Shown in pieces: positions 34,277 to 42,956 of a stretch of 64,000 bases of DNA. The notes under the pieces are model-generated. The model saw nothing but the letters and a program-made list of their open reading frames with translations. It was not told the DNA's origin and ran no database searches. Positions within the stretch are counted from its first letter, which is position 1. Every line of letters begins with the position of its first letter. The DNA lies in NCBI GenBank assembly GCA_030691075.1, contig JAUYFI010000189.1, positions 1 to 64,000 of the forward strand, read 5' to 3'. The stretch comes from Sulfurisoma sp. Lineage in GTDB: Bacteria; Pseudomonadota; Gammaproteobacteria; Burkholderiales; Rhodocyclaceae. The translations under genes and the position numbers were made by a program.

Positions 34277-35611
34277 TTATCCGCGCTCCCATCGCGCCAT
34301 GGCCTTGAGGCAGACCAGCACGAACATGATGCCGCCGATCACGGCAATCAGGCCACCGAGTCCCATCATGCCCATGCCGATTTTCTGCGGCAGGGTGGTC
34401 AGGGCCTGCTCGACGCCGGCCACCTTGCGCTGCACGCCGTAGCCGCCGGACCAGGCCAGGCCGAGCACGTGAATCAACTGCCCGCCGCCATACACATAAG
34501 GCTGCCAGCGCGCCATGCGTCCCTTTACCTCGCCGAAACCCAGTTGCGGCAGCAGCACGTAGGCAAGGCCCATGAAGGCCAGCGTCACGCCCACCGTGGA
34601 GCCGTGATAGTGCGCCGGGATCACCACGTTGACGCCCTTGATCATGTAGGCCAGCACACCACCGACGGCGAACAGGAAGAAGGACGCGATGAATGCCGAC
34701 TTGGCCGCATGGGCGTCCGCCTTGCGCAGGGTCCACAGACTCAGGAAACCGACCAGAATCAGCGGCCCCATGTAGGGATGCCCCCACTCCATGAGCTTGG
34801 CGAAAAGCTCCATGTGCGGCAGCGATCCGGGGGGAACCGTGAGATAGATCAGCGGCACCACCAGCAGCGGCAGCGCGGCAACCCAGAACAGCGCCGACAG
34901 GGCTCGCGGCGAAACCGCCGAGGGATGGCCAAGATGCGCGGCGATCCATAACCAGGCCACCACCATCAGCAGGGCATGCTGGAACTGCAGGGTATGACCG
35001 CCGCCCCAGAACAGCACTTCGAAATAAATCTTTTCCTCGATTCTCGGCACCATCGTCCAGGACCAGAAGAAAGCCGCCAGCGCCAGGAAACCCGCCACCG
35101 CGCCGAGAAATGCGCCGAGTTGCAGCGGGGCGCCAAAGACGGGGCGTGGCCAGGTGGTGATCAGCGCGCGCAACACGGCCAGACTGAAACCCGCGCCGCA
35201 AATCCACAGCGAGGCGTAGAACACCGGCTGCTGCAACACCGGAATGTAGTTGTTGAGCACCGGATCGGCGCCCGGCAGAAAGGGCGAAACCGTCATCACC
35301 GCCGTGCCGACCGCCGCCAGCGCGAAGCCGCCCCAGCCCAGCCACGTCGCGCCTTCGCGCCCTATCGCGCTCCAGATCACGGCGGCGAAAGCCATGAACC
35401 AGACCGCCACCGAGAGGTCCACATGAACGACCAGCGCGGCGCGGAACATGTCCTTCAGCGGGAAAACATCCTGGATGCCCGGCGTGCGCGACAGCACCAG
35501 CAAAATGGCCAGCAGGCCGGAGCCGATCAGCGCCAGCAGCCCCAACCACAACCAGGCCCTGGCAAGCCGGCTGGATGCCCCATCGGAAATCGTGACGATA
35601 TGCGAATTCAC
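34277..35611 (-). CDS. Atypical heme-copper oxidase-superfamily subunit I homologue
   Basis: A 444-residue protein with about 12 membrane helices. The heme ligands are recognisable: H63 (VVHVDLSVAVW), and H334 and H336 in IPAHYHGSTVGVTLAFMG. The sixth-helix His is present in WGGGHTLQFQHALL (H206), but the Tyr position is F210. Instead of the usual His-His pair for CuB only one His is seen (H278 in LMEWGHPYMGP). Nearby acidic residues E192 and E193 (PRIEEKIYF) might complete a different metal site. It is therefore unlikely to be a normal O2 reductase; an NO reductase-like or other function is possible. It is divergent from a Sco gene and has no subunit II beside it. Confidence 0.75.
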   Translation of the reverse strand: MNSHIVTISDGASSRLARAWLWLGLLALIGSGLLAILLVLSRTPGIQDVFPLKDMFRAALVVHVDLSVAVWFMAFAAVIWSAIGREGATWLGWGGFALAAVGTAVMTVSPFLPGADPVLNNYIPVLQQPVFYASLWICGAGFSLAVLRALITTWPRPVFGAPLQLGAFLGAVAGFLALAAFFWSWTMVPRIEEKIYFEVLFWGGGHTLQFQHALLMVVAWLWIAAHLGHPSAVSPRALSALFWVAALPLLVVPLIYLTVPPGSLPHMELFAKLMEWGHPYMGPLILVGFLSLWTLRKADAHAAKSAFIASFFLFAVGGVLAYMIKGVNVVIPAHYHGSTVGVTLAFMGLAYVLLPQLGFGEVKGRMARWQPYVYGGGQLIHVLGLAWSGGYGVQRKVAGVEQALTTLPQKIGMGMMGLGGLIAVIGGIMFVLVCLKAMARWERG

Positions 35612-35697
35612 TATTGCTCCACTAAAAACGCGAAAGTATACGGCAAGGTCGGATGGTACACTGATCGCTGCCGTGACAATCTCCCGTTCCCGATCCC

Positions 35698-36279
35698 ATG
35701 AAGCTGCTGTCGTCCCTGTTCCTGTGCGTTGCCCTGTTGCTGGCCGGATGTTCCGAGCCGCCGACTTTCAAATCCACCGACATTTCGATGGTGGACTGGG
35801 GCAAGGACTTCAGCCTCGCCGATCACAACGGCCAGGCACGCCGCCTCGCCGATTTTCGCGGCAAGGCCGTCGTGCTGTTCTTCGGCTATACCCAGTGCCC
35901 CGATATCTGCCCCATCACGCTGACGGCCCTGCGCGACGCCATGAAACTGATGGGCGACGATGCCAAACGGGTGCAGGTGCTGTTCGTCACCGTGGACCCG
36001 GCGCGCGACACGCCGGCGCTGCTGGCCCAGTATGTCCCCGAGTTTCACCCGAGTTTCCTTGGCCTGCATGCCGACGATAAAGGCATCGCGGCGCTGGCGA
36101 AAGACTTCAAGGTGTTCTATGCGAAACAGCCGGGCACGACGCCCGGCAACTACAGCATCGACCACTCCACCGGCAGCTATGTCTTCGATCCGCAAGGTCG
36201 CCTGCGACTGCTGCTGCGGTATGGCGAAACACCCGGCAACGTTGCTGCCGATCTCAAGCTGCTGCTGAGCGGCAAATAA
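35698..36279 (+). CDS. SCO1/SenC-family lipoprotein
   Basis: A 193-residue thioredoxin-fold protein. A lipoprotein signal (LLLAGCSEPP) is followed by the Sco copper site GYTQCPDICPITL and the distal His in YSIDHSTGSYV. It would deliver or reduce copper for a cuproenzyme in the periplasm. It is divergent from the atypical heme-copper gene and followed after 17 bases by a YdbL-like gene. It is one of three Sco proteins in the window; the three differ clearly in sequence and anchoring. Confidence 0.92.
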   Translation: MKLLSSLFLCVALLLAGCSEPPTFKSTDISMVDWGKDFSLADHNGQARRLADFRGKAVVLFFGYTQCPDICPITLTALRDAMKLMGDDAKRVQVLFVTVDPARDTPALLAQYVPEFHPSFLGLHADDKGIAALAKDFKVFYAKQPGTTPGNYSIDHSTGSYVFDPQGRLRLLLRYGETPGNVAADLKLLLSGK

Positions 36280-36296
36280 AACCTCGAGGAATCCCG

Positions 36297-36722
36297 ATGA
36301 AACGACTCATGCTCCTGCTTGCCTGCCTCGCGCTGCCCGTTGCGGCCGCTGAACCCGCCAAGGCCACCATCGATCTGGATATCGGCTCGCCGACGGTTGT
36401 TATCGTCAAGCATTCCCTGGCCCAACGCACTTCCCGCCTGATACGCTTCTACCAAGCCGGCGAAATCGGCCTGGGCGTGGATGGGTTCATCTATCTGCGC
36501 GACGGCAGCAAGATGTCACTGGCCAAGCGCCAGATCGGGGAAAAGCTGATCGACACGGAAAACGAGGAGCGCAAGGCACTGATCCAGGCCCTGGCCGACA
36601 GCAACCACCGGCGCGACGCCGAACCAGAAGTGTGGAAACTGATGCGCGAACGCTGGCACCAGCAGTGGAAATCCGGCTGGTGGCTGCGCGACGCCGAAGG
36701 CAAGTGGAGCCAGAAACCCTGA
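36297..36722 (+). CDS. YdbL/DUF1318-like periplasmic protein
   Basis: A 141-residue exported protein: signal peptide MKRLMLLLACLALPVAAAEP, then VKHSLAQRTSRLIRFYQAGEIGLGVDG and ENEERKALIQALADSN, which resemble the YdbL/DUF1318 family. E. coli YdbL works with the large envelope protein YdbH and lipoprotein YnbE, but neither is nearby here. Its position after sco suggests one transcript. Confidence 0.65.
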   Translation: MKRLMLLLACLALPVAAAEPAKATIDLDIGSPTVVIVKHSLAQRTSRLIRFYQAGEIGLGVDGFIYLRDGSKMSLAKRQIGEKLIDTENEERKALIQALADSNHRRDAEPEVWKLMRERWHQQWKSGWWLRDAEGKWSQKP

Positions 36723-36738
36723 TTCGCCGCGCGCCGTA

Positions 36739-36783
36739 AAAAGTCGGCGCTGGCGGCGACCGAAGGAAGTGCAGAGCAAGGCG
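36739..36783 (+). repeat. 45-bp direct repeat, left copy
   Basis: Forty-five bases starting AAAAGTCGGCGCTGGCGG and ending GTGCAGAGCAAGGCG are identical to 44340-44384. They begin with the dispersed-repeat core and extend it by about 27 bases. The two copies bracket a 7.6-kb block of methyltransferase, toxin-antitoxin and HIRAN/WYL genes. Confidence 0.9.
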
Positions 36784-36800
36784 ACTACAATGCGTTCGCC

Positions 36801-39800
36801 ATGACACCGACTGACGCGCCTCCCGCCCCCATCGAAGCCTTCATCGCCCGCTGGTCCTCCGCCGGCGGCTCCGAGCGCGCCAACTACCAACTCTTCATCA
36901 CCGAGCTGTGCGAGCTGCTGGCACTCCTCAAGCCCGAGCCGGCGCGGGCCGACGCCCGCGACAACGCCTACGTCTTCGAGCGCCGCGTCACCTTTCTGCA
37001 TGGCGACGGCAGCAACTCCAGCGGCTTCATCGACTGCTACCGCCGCGCCTGCTACATCCTTGAGGCCAAGCAGACCAAGCTTGCCGAAGCCTCTGGCCGC
37101 GTCTTCGACGACGCCCTGCTGCGCGCCCGCGCCCAGGCCGAGAACTACGCCCGCGCCTTGCCGGCCGACGAAGGCCGGCCGCCGTTCCTGATCGTCGTCG
37201 ATGTCGGCCACGTCATCGAGCTCTATGCCGAATTCACCCGCACGGGCGCCACCTACACACCCTTCCCCGATCCGCGTTCGCACCGCATCCGCCTCGCCGA
37301 TCTGCGCGACGAGAAAATCCGCGCTCGCCTGCGCGCCGTCTGGCTCGACCCGCTCGGCCTCGACCCCGCCACCGCCAGCGCAAAAGTCACGCGCGGCATT
37401 GCCGACCAGCTCGCCGTCATCGCCAAGTCGCTGGAAGTCAGCCACACGCCCGAAGTCGTCGCCGGCTTTCTCACTCGCTGCCTCTTCAGCATGTTCGCCG
37501 AGGATGTCGGTCTCATCCCCAGGCGCGCCTTCACCGGCCTGCTGGAGAGCGTCGCCAACGCCCCCGGGCAGTTCCAGCCCATGGTCGCCACGCTCTGGCA
37601 GGAGATGGATCGCGGCGGCTTCTCGGTCATCCTGCGCGAGACGCTGCCGCGCATCAACGGCAAGCTGTTCAAGGATACGACCGCGCTGCCGCTGACGCGC
37701 GACCAGATCAGTCTGTTGCAACAAGCCGCCAAAGCCGAATGGACGCAAGTCGAGCCGGCCATCTTCGGCACGTTGCTGACGCGCTCGCTCGACCCGGCCG
37801 AGCGCCACAGCCTCGGCGCCGAATACACACCGCGCCCCTATGTCGAGCGCCTGGTGTTGCCCACCGTCATCGAACCGCTGCGCGCCGAATGGGAAAACGT
37901 CAAGGCCGCCGCGCTGCTGCTGGCCAACGAAAACAAGCTTGATGCCGCCCGCGCCCAACTGCACGAATTCCACCACCGCCTCTGCCGGATTCGCGTGCTC
38001 GACCCGGCCTGCGGCACCGCCAATTTCCTCTACGTCACGCTCGAACACCTCAAGCGTCTCGAAGGCGAAGTGCTCGACCTGCTCGACCAGTTGGGCGACA
38101 CGCAAGGACGATTGGAGACCGAAGGACTGACGGTCGACCCGCACCAGTTCCTCGGCCTCGAACTCAACCCGCGCGCCGCCGCCATCGCCGAGCTGGTGCT
38201 GTGGATCGGCTACCTGCAATGGCATTACCGGACGAGAGGCAACGTCCGCCCACCCGAGCCGGTGCTGCGCGACTTCAAGAACATCGAGTGCCGCGACGCG
38301 GTGCTGACGGATGGTCAGCCCGCCGCGTGGCCGGAGGCGGATTACGTCGTCGGCAATCCGCCGTTCATCGGCAAGCTCAACATGCGCTCTGCGCTCGGCG
38401 ATGCCTATGTCGACACGCTGCGCGCGGCCTATCCCGAAATGCCCGAGTCGGCCGATTTGGTCATGTTCTGGTGGCACAAGGCCGCTGCGCTGGTGACGGC
38501 CGGCAAGCTCAAGCGTTTTGGCCTCATCACCACCAACAGCTTGACGCAAACCTTCAACCGGCGCGTGCTGGAACGGCACCTCGGCAAACTGCATCTGGCC
38601 TATGCAATTGCAGACCACCCGTGGGTCGATGGCGGCGACGGCGCGGCGGTGCGGATTGCGATGACCGTTGGCGCTCCGGGGCCTGGCGAGGGAAAACTGC
38701 TCACCGTGACCGACGAGCACGCAACCGGTGGCGAAGGACTGGATGTCACGCTGGCCGAACAGCGTGGCGCGATCCACGCCGACCTGAAGGTAGGTGCAAA
38801 TGTGGCGGCATCCCTGGCATTGCAATCGAACGGTGGGCTTTCGTCGAATGGCTTCATGCTTGCTGGCGCAGGCTTCATTGTCACGCCGGAAGAAGCGGCC
38901 CACCTCGAAACCGATGCCCCGATCAAGCCCTACCGCAACGGCCGCGACCTCACCGACCGACCGCGCGGCGTGAGACTGATCGACCTGTCCGGTTACGACG
39001 CGGAAGAGGTACGCCGCCGCTGGCCAGCCACCTATCAGCGCGTGCTGGAACGGGTTAAGCCGGAGCGCGATACCAACCGCGATGCAGGGTTCCGCGAGAA
39101 TTGGTGGTTGTTTGGCCGTCAGCGCCCAAACATGCGCAGCATGCTGGCTGGCTTGCCGCGCTACATCGCCACAGTCGAAACCGCCAAGCATCGCGTCATC
39201 CAGTTTCTCGACGCCAGCATCGCGCCGGACCACATGCTGATCGCCATCGCGCTCGACGATGCCTATTTCCTCGGCGTGCTGTCCAGCCGCGTGCATGTCG
39301 TCTGGGCGCTGGCACAGGGCGGTACACTCGAAGATCGGCCGCGCTATAACAAATCCCGCTGCTTCGAAACCTTCCCCTTCCCCGCCGCCACGCCCGCCCA
39401 ACAAGCCCGCATCCGCGACTTAGCCTCCCAGCTCGACGCTCACCGCAAGCGCGTCCTCGCGGAACACGCCGAGCTGACACTGACCGGCCTCTACAACGTT
39501 CTGCAAAAAGTCGGCGCTGGCGAGACGGCGAGTTTGACGGCGAAAGAGCGCACCACCTACGACAAGGGCCTCGTTGCCGTGCTCAAGTCCTTCCACGACG
39601 ACGTCGACGCCGCCGTGCTCGATGCCTACGGCTGGCAAGACAACCCAAGCGACGAAACCATCCTCGAACGCCTCGTCGCCCTCAACGCCGAGCGCACCGC
39701 CGAAGAAGTCCAGGGCCACATCCGCTGGCTGCGCCCAGAATTTCAAGCGCCAGCATCCACCCAAACCTCGATGGCGGGGCTGGGGGAATCGGGGCAGAGG

Positions 39801-40040
39801 AATGTGCAGCCTGACGAGGCCCCGAGTCCCCCAGCCCCGCCCGCGCCGTGGCCCCAAACCCTCCCCGAACAAATCGCCGCCCTCGCCAACGCCCTCTCGC
39901 AGAATCCGCAATCCGAAGCCGAACTGGCAACCCGCTTCACCGGCAAAACCAAATGGAAATCCCGCCTGCCCGAACTGCTGGCGACGCTGGCCACCCTCGG
40001 CCGCGCCCGCCGCTTGGACGATGGGCGATGGATGGGGTAA
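36801..40040 (+). CDS. Large DNA methyltransferase with N-terminal nuclease-like domain (type II fused R-M candidate)
   Basis: A 1079-residue protein. The N-terminal part has a PD-(D/E)XK-like pattern (D78, E88 and K90 in FIDCYRRACYILEAKQTK). The central part is an N6-adenine methyltransferase with the SAM motif RVLDPACGTANFLY (about 399-411) and catalytic NPPF (about 518-521, VVGNPPFIGKLNM). The remainder looks like a target-recognition region with TETAKHR- and RPRYNKSRCFETFPFP-type segments common in MmeI-like fused enzymes. It may both cut and protect DNA, or be a lone defence methyltransferase. A dispersed repeat is translated within it at about residue 902 (LQKVGAGETASLTAKE), and a Pro-rich linker follows at about 1005-1020. 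Confidence 0.8.
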   Translation: MTPTDAPPAPIEAFIARWSSAGGSERANYQLFITELCELLALLKPEPARADARDNAYVFERRVTFLHGDGSNSSGFIDCYRRACYILEAKQTKLAEASGRVFDDALLRARAQAENYARALPADEGRPPFLIVVDVGHVIELYAEFTRTGATYTPFPDPRSHRIRLADLRDEKIRARLRAVWLDPLGLDPATASAKVTRGIADQLAVIAKSLEVSHTPEVVAGFLTRCLFSMFAEDVGLIPRRAFTGLLESVANAPGQFQPMVATLWQEMDRGGFSVILRETLPRINGKLFKDTTALPLTRDQISLLQQAAKAEWTQVEPAIFGTLLTRSLDPAERHSLGAEYTPRPYVERLVLPTVIEPLRAEWENVKAAALLLANENKLDAARAQLHEFHHRLCRIRVLDPACGTANFLYVTLEHLKRLEGEVLDLLDQLGDTQGRLETEGLTVDPHQFLGLELNPRAAAIAELVLWIGYLQWHYRTRGNVRPPEPVLRDFKNIECRDAVLTDGQPAAWPEADYVVGNPPFIGKLNMRSALGDAYVDTLRAAYPEMPESADLVMFWWHKAAALVTAGKLKRFGLITTNSLTQTFNRRVLERHLGKLHLAYAIADHPWVDGGDGAAVRIAMTVGAPGPGEGKLLTVTDEHATGGEGLDVTLAEQRGAIHADLKVGANVAASLALQSNGGLSSNGFMLAGAGFIVTPEEAAHLETDAPIKPYRNGRDLTDRPRGVRLIDLSGYDAEEVRRRWPATYQRVLERVKPERDTNRDAGFRENWWLFGRQRPNMRSMLAGLPRYIATVETAKHRVIQFLDASIAPDHMLIAIALDDAYFLGVLSSRVHVVWALAQGGTLEDRPRYNKSRCFETFPFPAATPAQQARIRDLASQLDAHRKRVLAEHAELTLTGLYNVLQKVGAGETASLTAKERTTYDKGLVAVLKSFHDDVDAAVLDAYGWQDNPSDETILERLVALNAERTAEEVQGHIRWLRPEFQAPASTQTSMAGLGESGQRNVQPDEAPSPPAPPAPWPQTLPEQIAALANALSQNPQSEAELATRFTGKTKWKSRLPELLATLATLGRARRLDDGRWMG
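39506..39530 (+). repeat. Dispersed repeat inside the methyltransferase gene
   Basis: AAAAGTCGGCGCTGGCGAGACGGCG is read in frame as KVGAGETA. The following 30 bases (39534-39563) recur with one mismatch at 44388-44417, outside any gene. Confidence 0.85.
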
Positions 40041-40069
40041 GGTAGTGCCTGCCCGATCAGGAGAATCCC

Positions 40070-40306
40070 ATGCAAGCCATCGAATTCGAAGCCATCGCCC
40101 GCCAGCATGCCATTCCGATCCCCGCCAGCGCTTGCGTCGGCGAGGGACAACATGTGCGTGTGTTGTTGCTGGTCGACGACGTAAAACCCGCTCCGGCGCC
40201 TGCCGCCGGCAGCGACGAGGTATTTCGCTTGCTGACGGAACTCTCCGACGATTTCATGGCGGAAGGCCGCCAGCAACCGCCGTTGCAGATGCGCGAAGGG
40301 TTTTGA
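40070..40306 (+). CDS. Antitoxin of a VapBC-like pair
   Basis: A 78-residue protein that begins MQAIEFEAIARQHAIPIPAS, an N-terminal strand pattern seen in small antitoxins with a target-gene-binding and a toxin-binding half. The tail (SDDFMAEGRQQPPLQMREGF) matches the C-terminal toxin-binding type found next to VapC. A GAGAA ribosome site precedes the ATG. Its stop overlaps the VapC start (TGATG). The identification rests mainly on the neighbour. Confidence 0.75.
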   Translation: MQAIEFEAIARQHAIPIPASACVGEGQHVRVLLLVDDVKPAPAPAAGSDEVFRLLTELSDDFMAEGRQQPPLQMREGF

Positions 40307-40701
40307 TGTATCTGCTCGACACCAATATCTGCATCTACATCCGCCGCGAACGACCGCCCAAGGTGGCGGAACGCTTCCGTCTGATTTCGCCCGATGCGCT
40401 GGCAATGTCGTCGATCACGTTCGCCGAATTGGTCTACGGCGCACGCAAAAGTCAGGCTGTCGCCGACAACATGGAACGACTGCTCGCCCTACGGCGACGA
40501 ATTCGGGTGCTGCCCTTCGATGATGGCGCAGCCGAAGCCTATGGCGTGATTCGCGCCGATCTGGAACGACGCGGCCAACTCATCGGCTCGAACGACATGC
40601 TGATCGCGGCGCATGCCTTGAGTCTGGGCGCGACGCTGGTGACCAACAACCTTGGCGAATTCGAGCGCGTTGCCGGACTGCAAGTCGAAAACTGGGTGTA
40701 A
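40306..40701 (+). CDS. vapC: VapC-type PIN-domain toxin
   Basis: A 131-residue PIN endoribonuclease. Metal residues lie in YLLDTNICIYI, ITFAELVYGARKS, and GSNDMLIAAHAL, with the final block TLVTNNLGEFERV. It is closely similar in pattern to tRNA(fMet)-specific VapC enzymes and to the VapC at 18704. It is translated with the preceding antitoxin. A diverged dispersed repeat (AAAGTCGGCGTAGCCG) follows the stop codon. Confidence 0.9.
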   Translation: MYLLDTNICIYIRRERPPKVAERFRLISPDALAMSSITFAELVYGARKSQAVADNMERLLALRRRIRVLPFDDGAAEAYGVIRADLERRGQLIGSNDMLIAAHALSLGATLVTNNLGEFERVAGLQVENWV

Positions 40702-40705
40702 GCAG

Positions 40706-40720
40706 AAAGTCGGCGTAGCC
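40706..40720 (+). repeat. Diverged copy of the dispersed repeat
   Basis: AAAGTCGGCGTAGCC lies where the 5' end of the following antitoxin gene should be, suggesting that the repeat replaced the start of that gene. Confidence 0.55.
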
Positions 40721-40734
40721 GAAGAAAATCCCCG

Positions 40735-40932
40735 ACAATCGAATCGCTGCCGGAACGCGAAGTCGCAGAAATTCTCGACTTTGCCGAATTTCTCGCCACG
40801 CGCCACCTTCATGAACAGCCGCCGGTGGTGACGACGACAAGTTTTCTTGCCGCCGTCGATGGCCTGGAAATCGATGCGCCGGCCGACTACTCGACCCGTT
40901 TTGCCGACCAGCTATACGACCACCGGACATGA
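40735..40932 (+). pseudogene. Antitoxin (DUF2281-like) gene lacking its start
   Basis: The open frame reads TIESLPEREVAEILDFAEFL and continues to a stop at 40930, with the usual helical start and acidic tail of DUF2281/VapB-like antitoxins. There is no ATG, GTG or TTG in a sensible place, because the repeat at 40706 abuts the conserved region. It overlaps the next PIN frame by ATGA, as in an intact pair. Confidence 0.65.
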
Positions 40933-41240
40933 CAGCCACGCAGTCGATTTATCTCGATACTGGTTTTGCCATCGCCCTGCTGTCGCCGCGCGACCAATAT
41001 CACTCGACCGCCCGGCAACTGGCGGCGCAACTTCGCGTCAATCCGGTGCGCATCGTCGCCACCGATCCCGTGCTTTGGCAGGACGCCTTCGATCTCTTTT
41101 GCGCCCGAGCGGACAAGGAATAGAGCCTCACCGACTGCCTGTCGTTTGTCGTGATGTCCCGCCGCGGCATCACCGAGGCCTTGGCTGCCGACGAACATTT
41201 TCGTCAGGCGGGGTTTGTGCCTTCGCTGTTGGTCGACTGA
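40929..41240 (+). pseudogene. PIN-domain toxin gene with internal deletion and premature TAG
   Basis: The frame begins MTATQSIYLDTGFAIALLSP, a PIN-type start with its first Asp. After ARADKE it meets TAG (41121-41123) and continues in the same frame with SLTDCLSFVVMSRRGITEAL and FRQAGFVPSLLVD to TGA 41240. In intact relatives this segment reads DKxWSLTDC, so the TAG replaces a Trp codon. About 40 residues that should lie between the first Asp region and this block are missing. The toxin is dead, as is its antitoxin. Confidence 0.75.
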
Positions 41241-41357
41241 GCCTCGCGCTCGGATGAAATGCCCCACATGGGGTACAGCACCACAACCTGAACTGTGGCG
41301 CAGTTTTTGAGCCACCCATGACGTAACTTGGCACCATCTTCCCTACCCGAGGTTGCC

Positions 41358-42095
41358 ATGATTCCCTCGCACGTTGCCCAACTCGGACCCGCCTTGCGGC
41401 CGGCACTCACGATTCTTGACGATGCACTTGCCGGCGGGAATTTTGCGCCCTCCGCGGAAGAAACCAGCCTCGCGAAAAATCCGGCCTTGGTAATCGCCGA
41501 TTTCAGTCAGGCGGTTCGATCATTCGTGGAAGCCGGTGAAGGCTTGACCACACATGTTGTGAGCTTGTCGAGCTGCACGCCTGCGCGCGTGCGGTCTGCC
41601 GCGGACGAGGTACGCGACGCGGCGGAAGAACTTGCCCGGGTCTATCGTCTTGCCGCCCGTCTTTCGCTCGCCGGTGGCGGTTCGCGCAACGAAGAGACCT
41701 TGACTCTTGCCATTCGCGACACGCTGGTCACTATTGCTCACTGGCTGGCCGACCTGATGCTGGTGATCGCCGAGCCATGGAAGTTGCTGGATATGGGCGG
41801 GGAAACGATGCCGGACGGCAATGTGAGCATCGAGTTGCAGATCAAGCTGCGCTATCCGGATGCGGTTGATGATCTCCCCACCTGGCTGCCAGCGCGGCTG
41901 GCGTACCGGCAAGACAGCGTGACCAAGGCGTTGCGACTGGCGCTGCGGCCACGGGCATATCCAACCGTGGCAGCGGTGTCCGGGGTCGCGACGCCGCCTG
42001 CATCCGCCAAGTGCGCCGGCACGGGGTTTTTCGGCAGCTTGGTATTCGCCCTGATCGGCATCGCGGCCATCGATTCGATTTTTGATGATGATTGA
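41358..42095 (+). CDS. Hypothetical protein, first gene of the DnaJ-like/HIRAN/WYL set
   Basis: A 245-residue protein, mostly alpha-helical (for example SAADEVRDAAEELARVYRLAAR). A C-terminal hydrophobic segment (GTGFFGSLVFALIGIAAIDSI, about 222-242) could insert in the membrane and is followed by the acidic end FDDD. I recognise no family. The start at ATG 41358 follows GAGGTTGCC. The next gene begins 18 bases after its stop. Its GC content is a little lower than that of the housekeeping genes. Confidence 0.65.
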   Translation: MIPSHVAQLGPALRPALTILDDALAGGNFAPSAEETSLAKNPALVIADFSQAVRSFVEAGEGLTTHVVSLSSCTPARVRSAADEVRDAAEELARVYRLAARLSLAGGGSRNEETLTLAIRDTLVTIAHWLADLMLVIAEPWKLLDMGGETMPDGNVSIELQIKLRYPDAVDDLPTWLPARLAYRQDSVTKALRLALRPRAYPTVAAVSGVATPPASAKCAGTGFFGSLVFALIGIAAIDSIFDDD

Positions 42096-42113
42096 GATTC
42101 GCCCAAAAAGCTC

Positions 42114-42956
42114 ATGAATGCCTTGCCTGCCCATCCCCCCGTGGAAAGCCCCGGCGATCAACTGCGGCGCGAACTTTCGGCGCTCATTGAGACCATCGAG
42201 GAAATGCAAACCAAAAGCGGCCCGCTGCTTACCGCACGCTACCAGGCCACTTTGGGGCGGCTGGAACTGCAATTGCTGGAATTGCAGATCGAAAGCCAAT
42301 CCGTGCGCCGCCGCATCGAATCCTTGCAAAGCCGCATCAATCGCGGCATGCCCGTCACGGCGACATGCCTGGCCGAAATCGACCACCAGATCGAGACGGA
42401 ACTGGCGGACTGGCGACGACAATTGGAGGCGAGGGAACAGGTCTTGGTTGATGCGCGTGAATTTCTGGCCGGCGTGAGCTTTGCCGATGTCGATGAGACC
42501 AAGCGCGTCAAGGCGGCCTATCGGCAACTTGCCCGCTGGCTACACCCCGACGCCAGTCCGGAAAATAGCGACTTGTTCGAAAAATACTGGCCGGCCGTGC
42601 AAGATGCCTACCAGCGCATTGACGTTGCGTTGATCGAGGCGCTGCTGCATTTGGTTGAGCATGCGGTGAACGAGCGTTCCGACAAATTGCCCCCGACTGA
42701 CAGCGCCATCGAGCTTGAGCGCCTGCGGCGACTGGTGATTACCCACGCCGAGCGCCTTGCCCGCCTGCAAGCAGAGCCGCCGCACTGCCACGCCGCTCTA
42801 TTGACGGATGATGTCTGGATGGCTGCCCGTCAAAACGAACTGGAAGTAACGATTGCAGCCGAATCCGAACTACTGGCGCGACTCGTTATCCGACTGGCCG
42901 AATTGATGTCGCACTTGGGCCTCGCTCAGCCCATCGCTCCGGGAGGCCTGGCATGA
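42114..42956 (+). CDS. Coiled-coil protein with a J-domain-like segment
   Basis: A 280-residue protein. The first 120 residues are strongly coiled coil (LELQLLELQIESQSVRRRIE). Residues about 128-165 read VKAAYRQLARWLHPDASPEN, then LFEKYWPAVQDAYQRID, which matches helix II, the HPD tripeptide and helix III of a J domain; helix I is weak. J domains stimulate Hsp70 ATPases. The C-terminal third is helical again. It overlaps the HIRAN gene by four bases (ATGA), so the two are translationally coupled. Confidence 0.7.
   Translation: MNALPAHPPVESPGDQLRRELSALIETIEEMQTKSGPLLTARYQATLGRLELQLLELQIESQSVRRRIESLQSRINRGMPVTATCLAEIDHQIETELADWRRQLEAREQVLVDAREFLAGVSFADVDETKRVKAAYRQLARWLHPDASPENSDLFEKYWPAVQDAYQRIDVALIEALLHLVEHAVNERSDKLPPTDSAIELERLRRLVITHAERLARLQAEPPHCHAALLTDDVWMAARQNELEVTIAAESELLARLVIRLAELMSHLGLAQPIAPGGLA

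Noticed and set aside
36516-39404. 962-codon frame opposite the methyltransferase gene
   Set aside because: The sense strand carries DPACGT and NPPF motifs in order; the antisense frame is low-complexity and shows no family motif.
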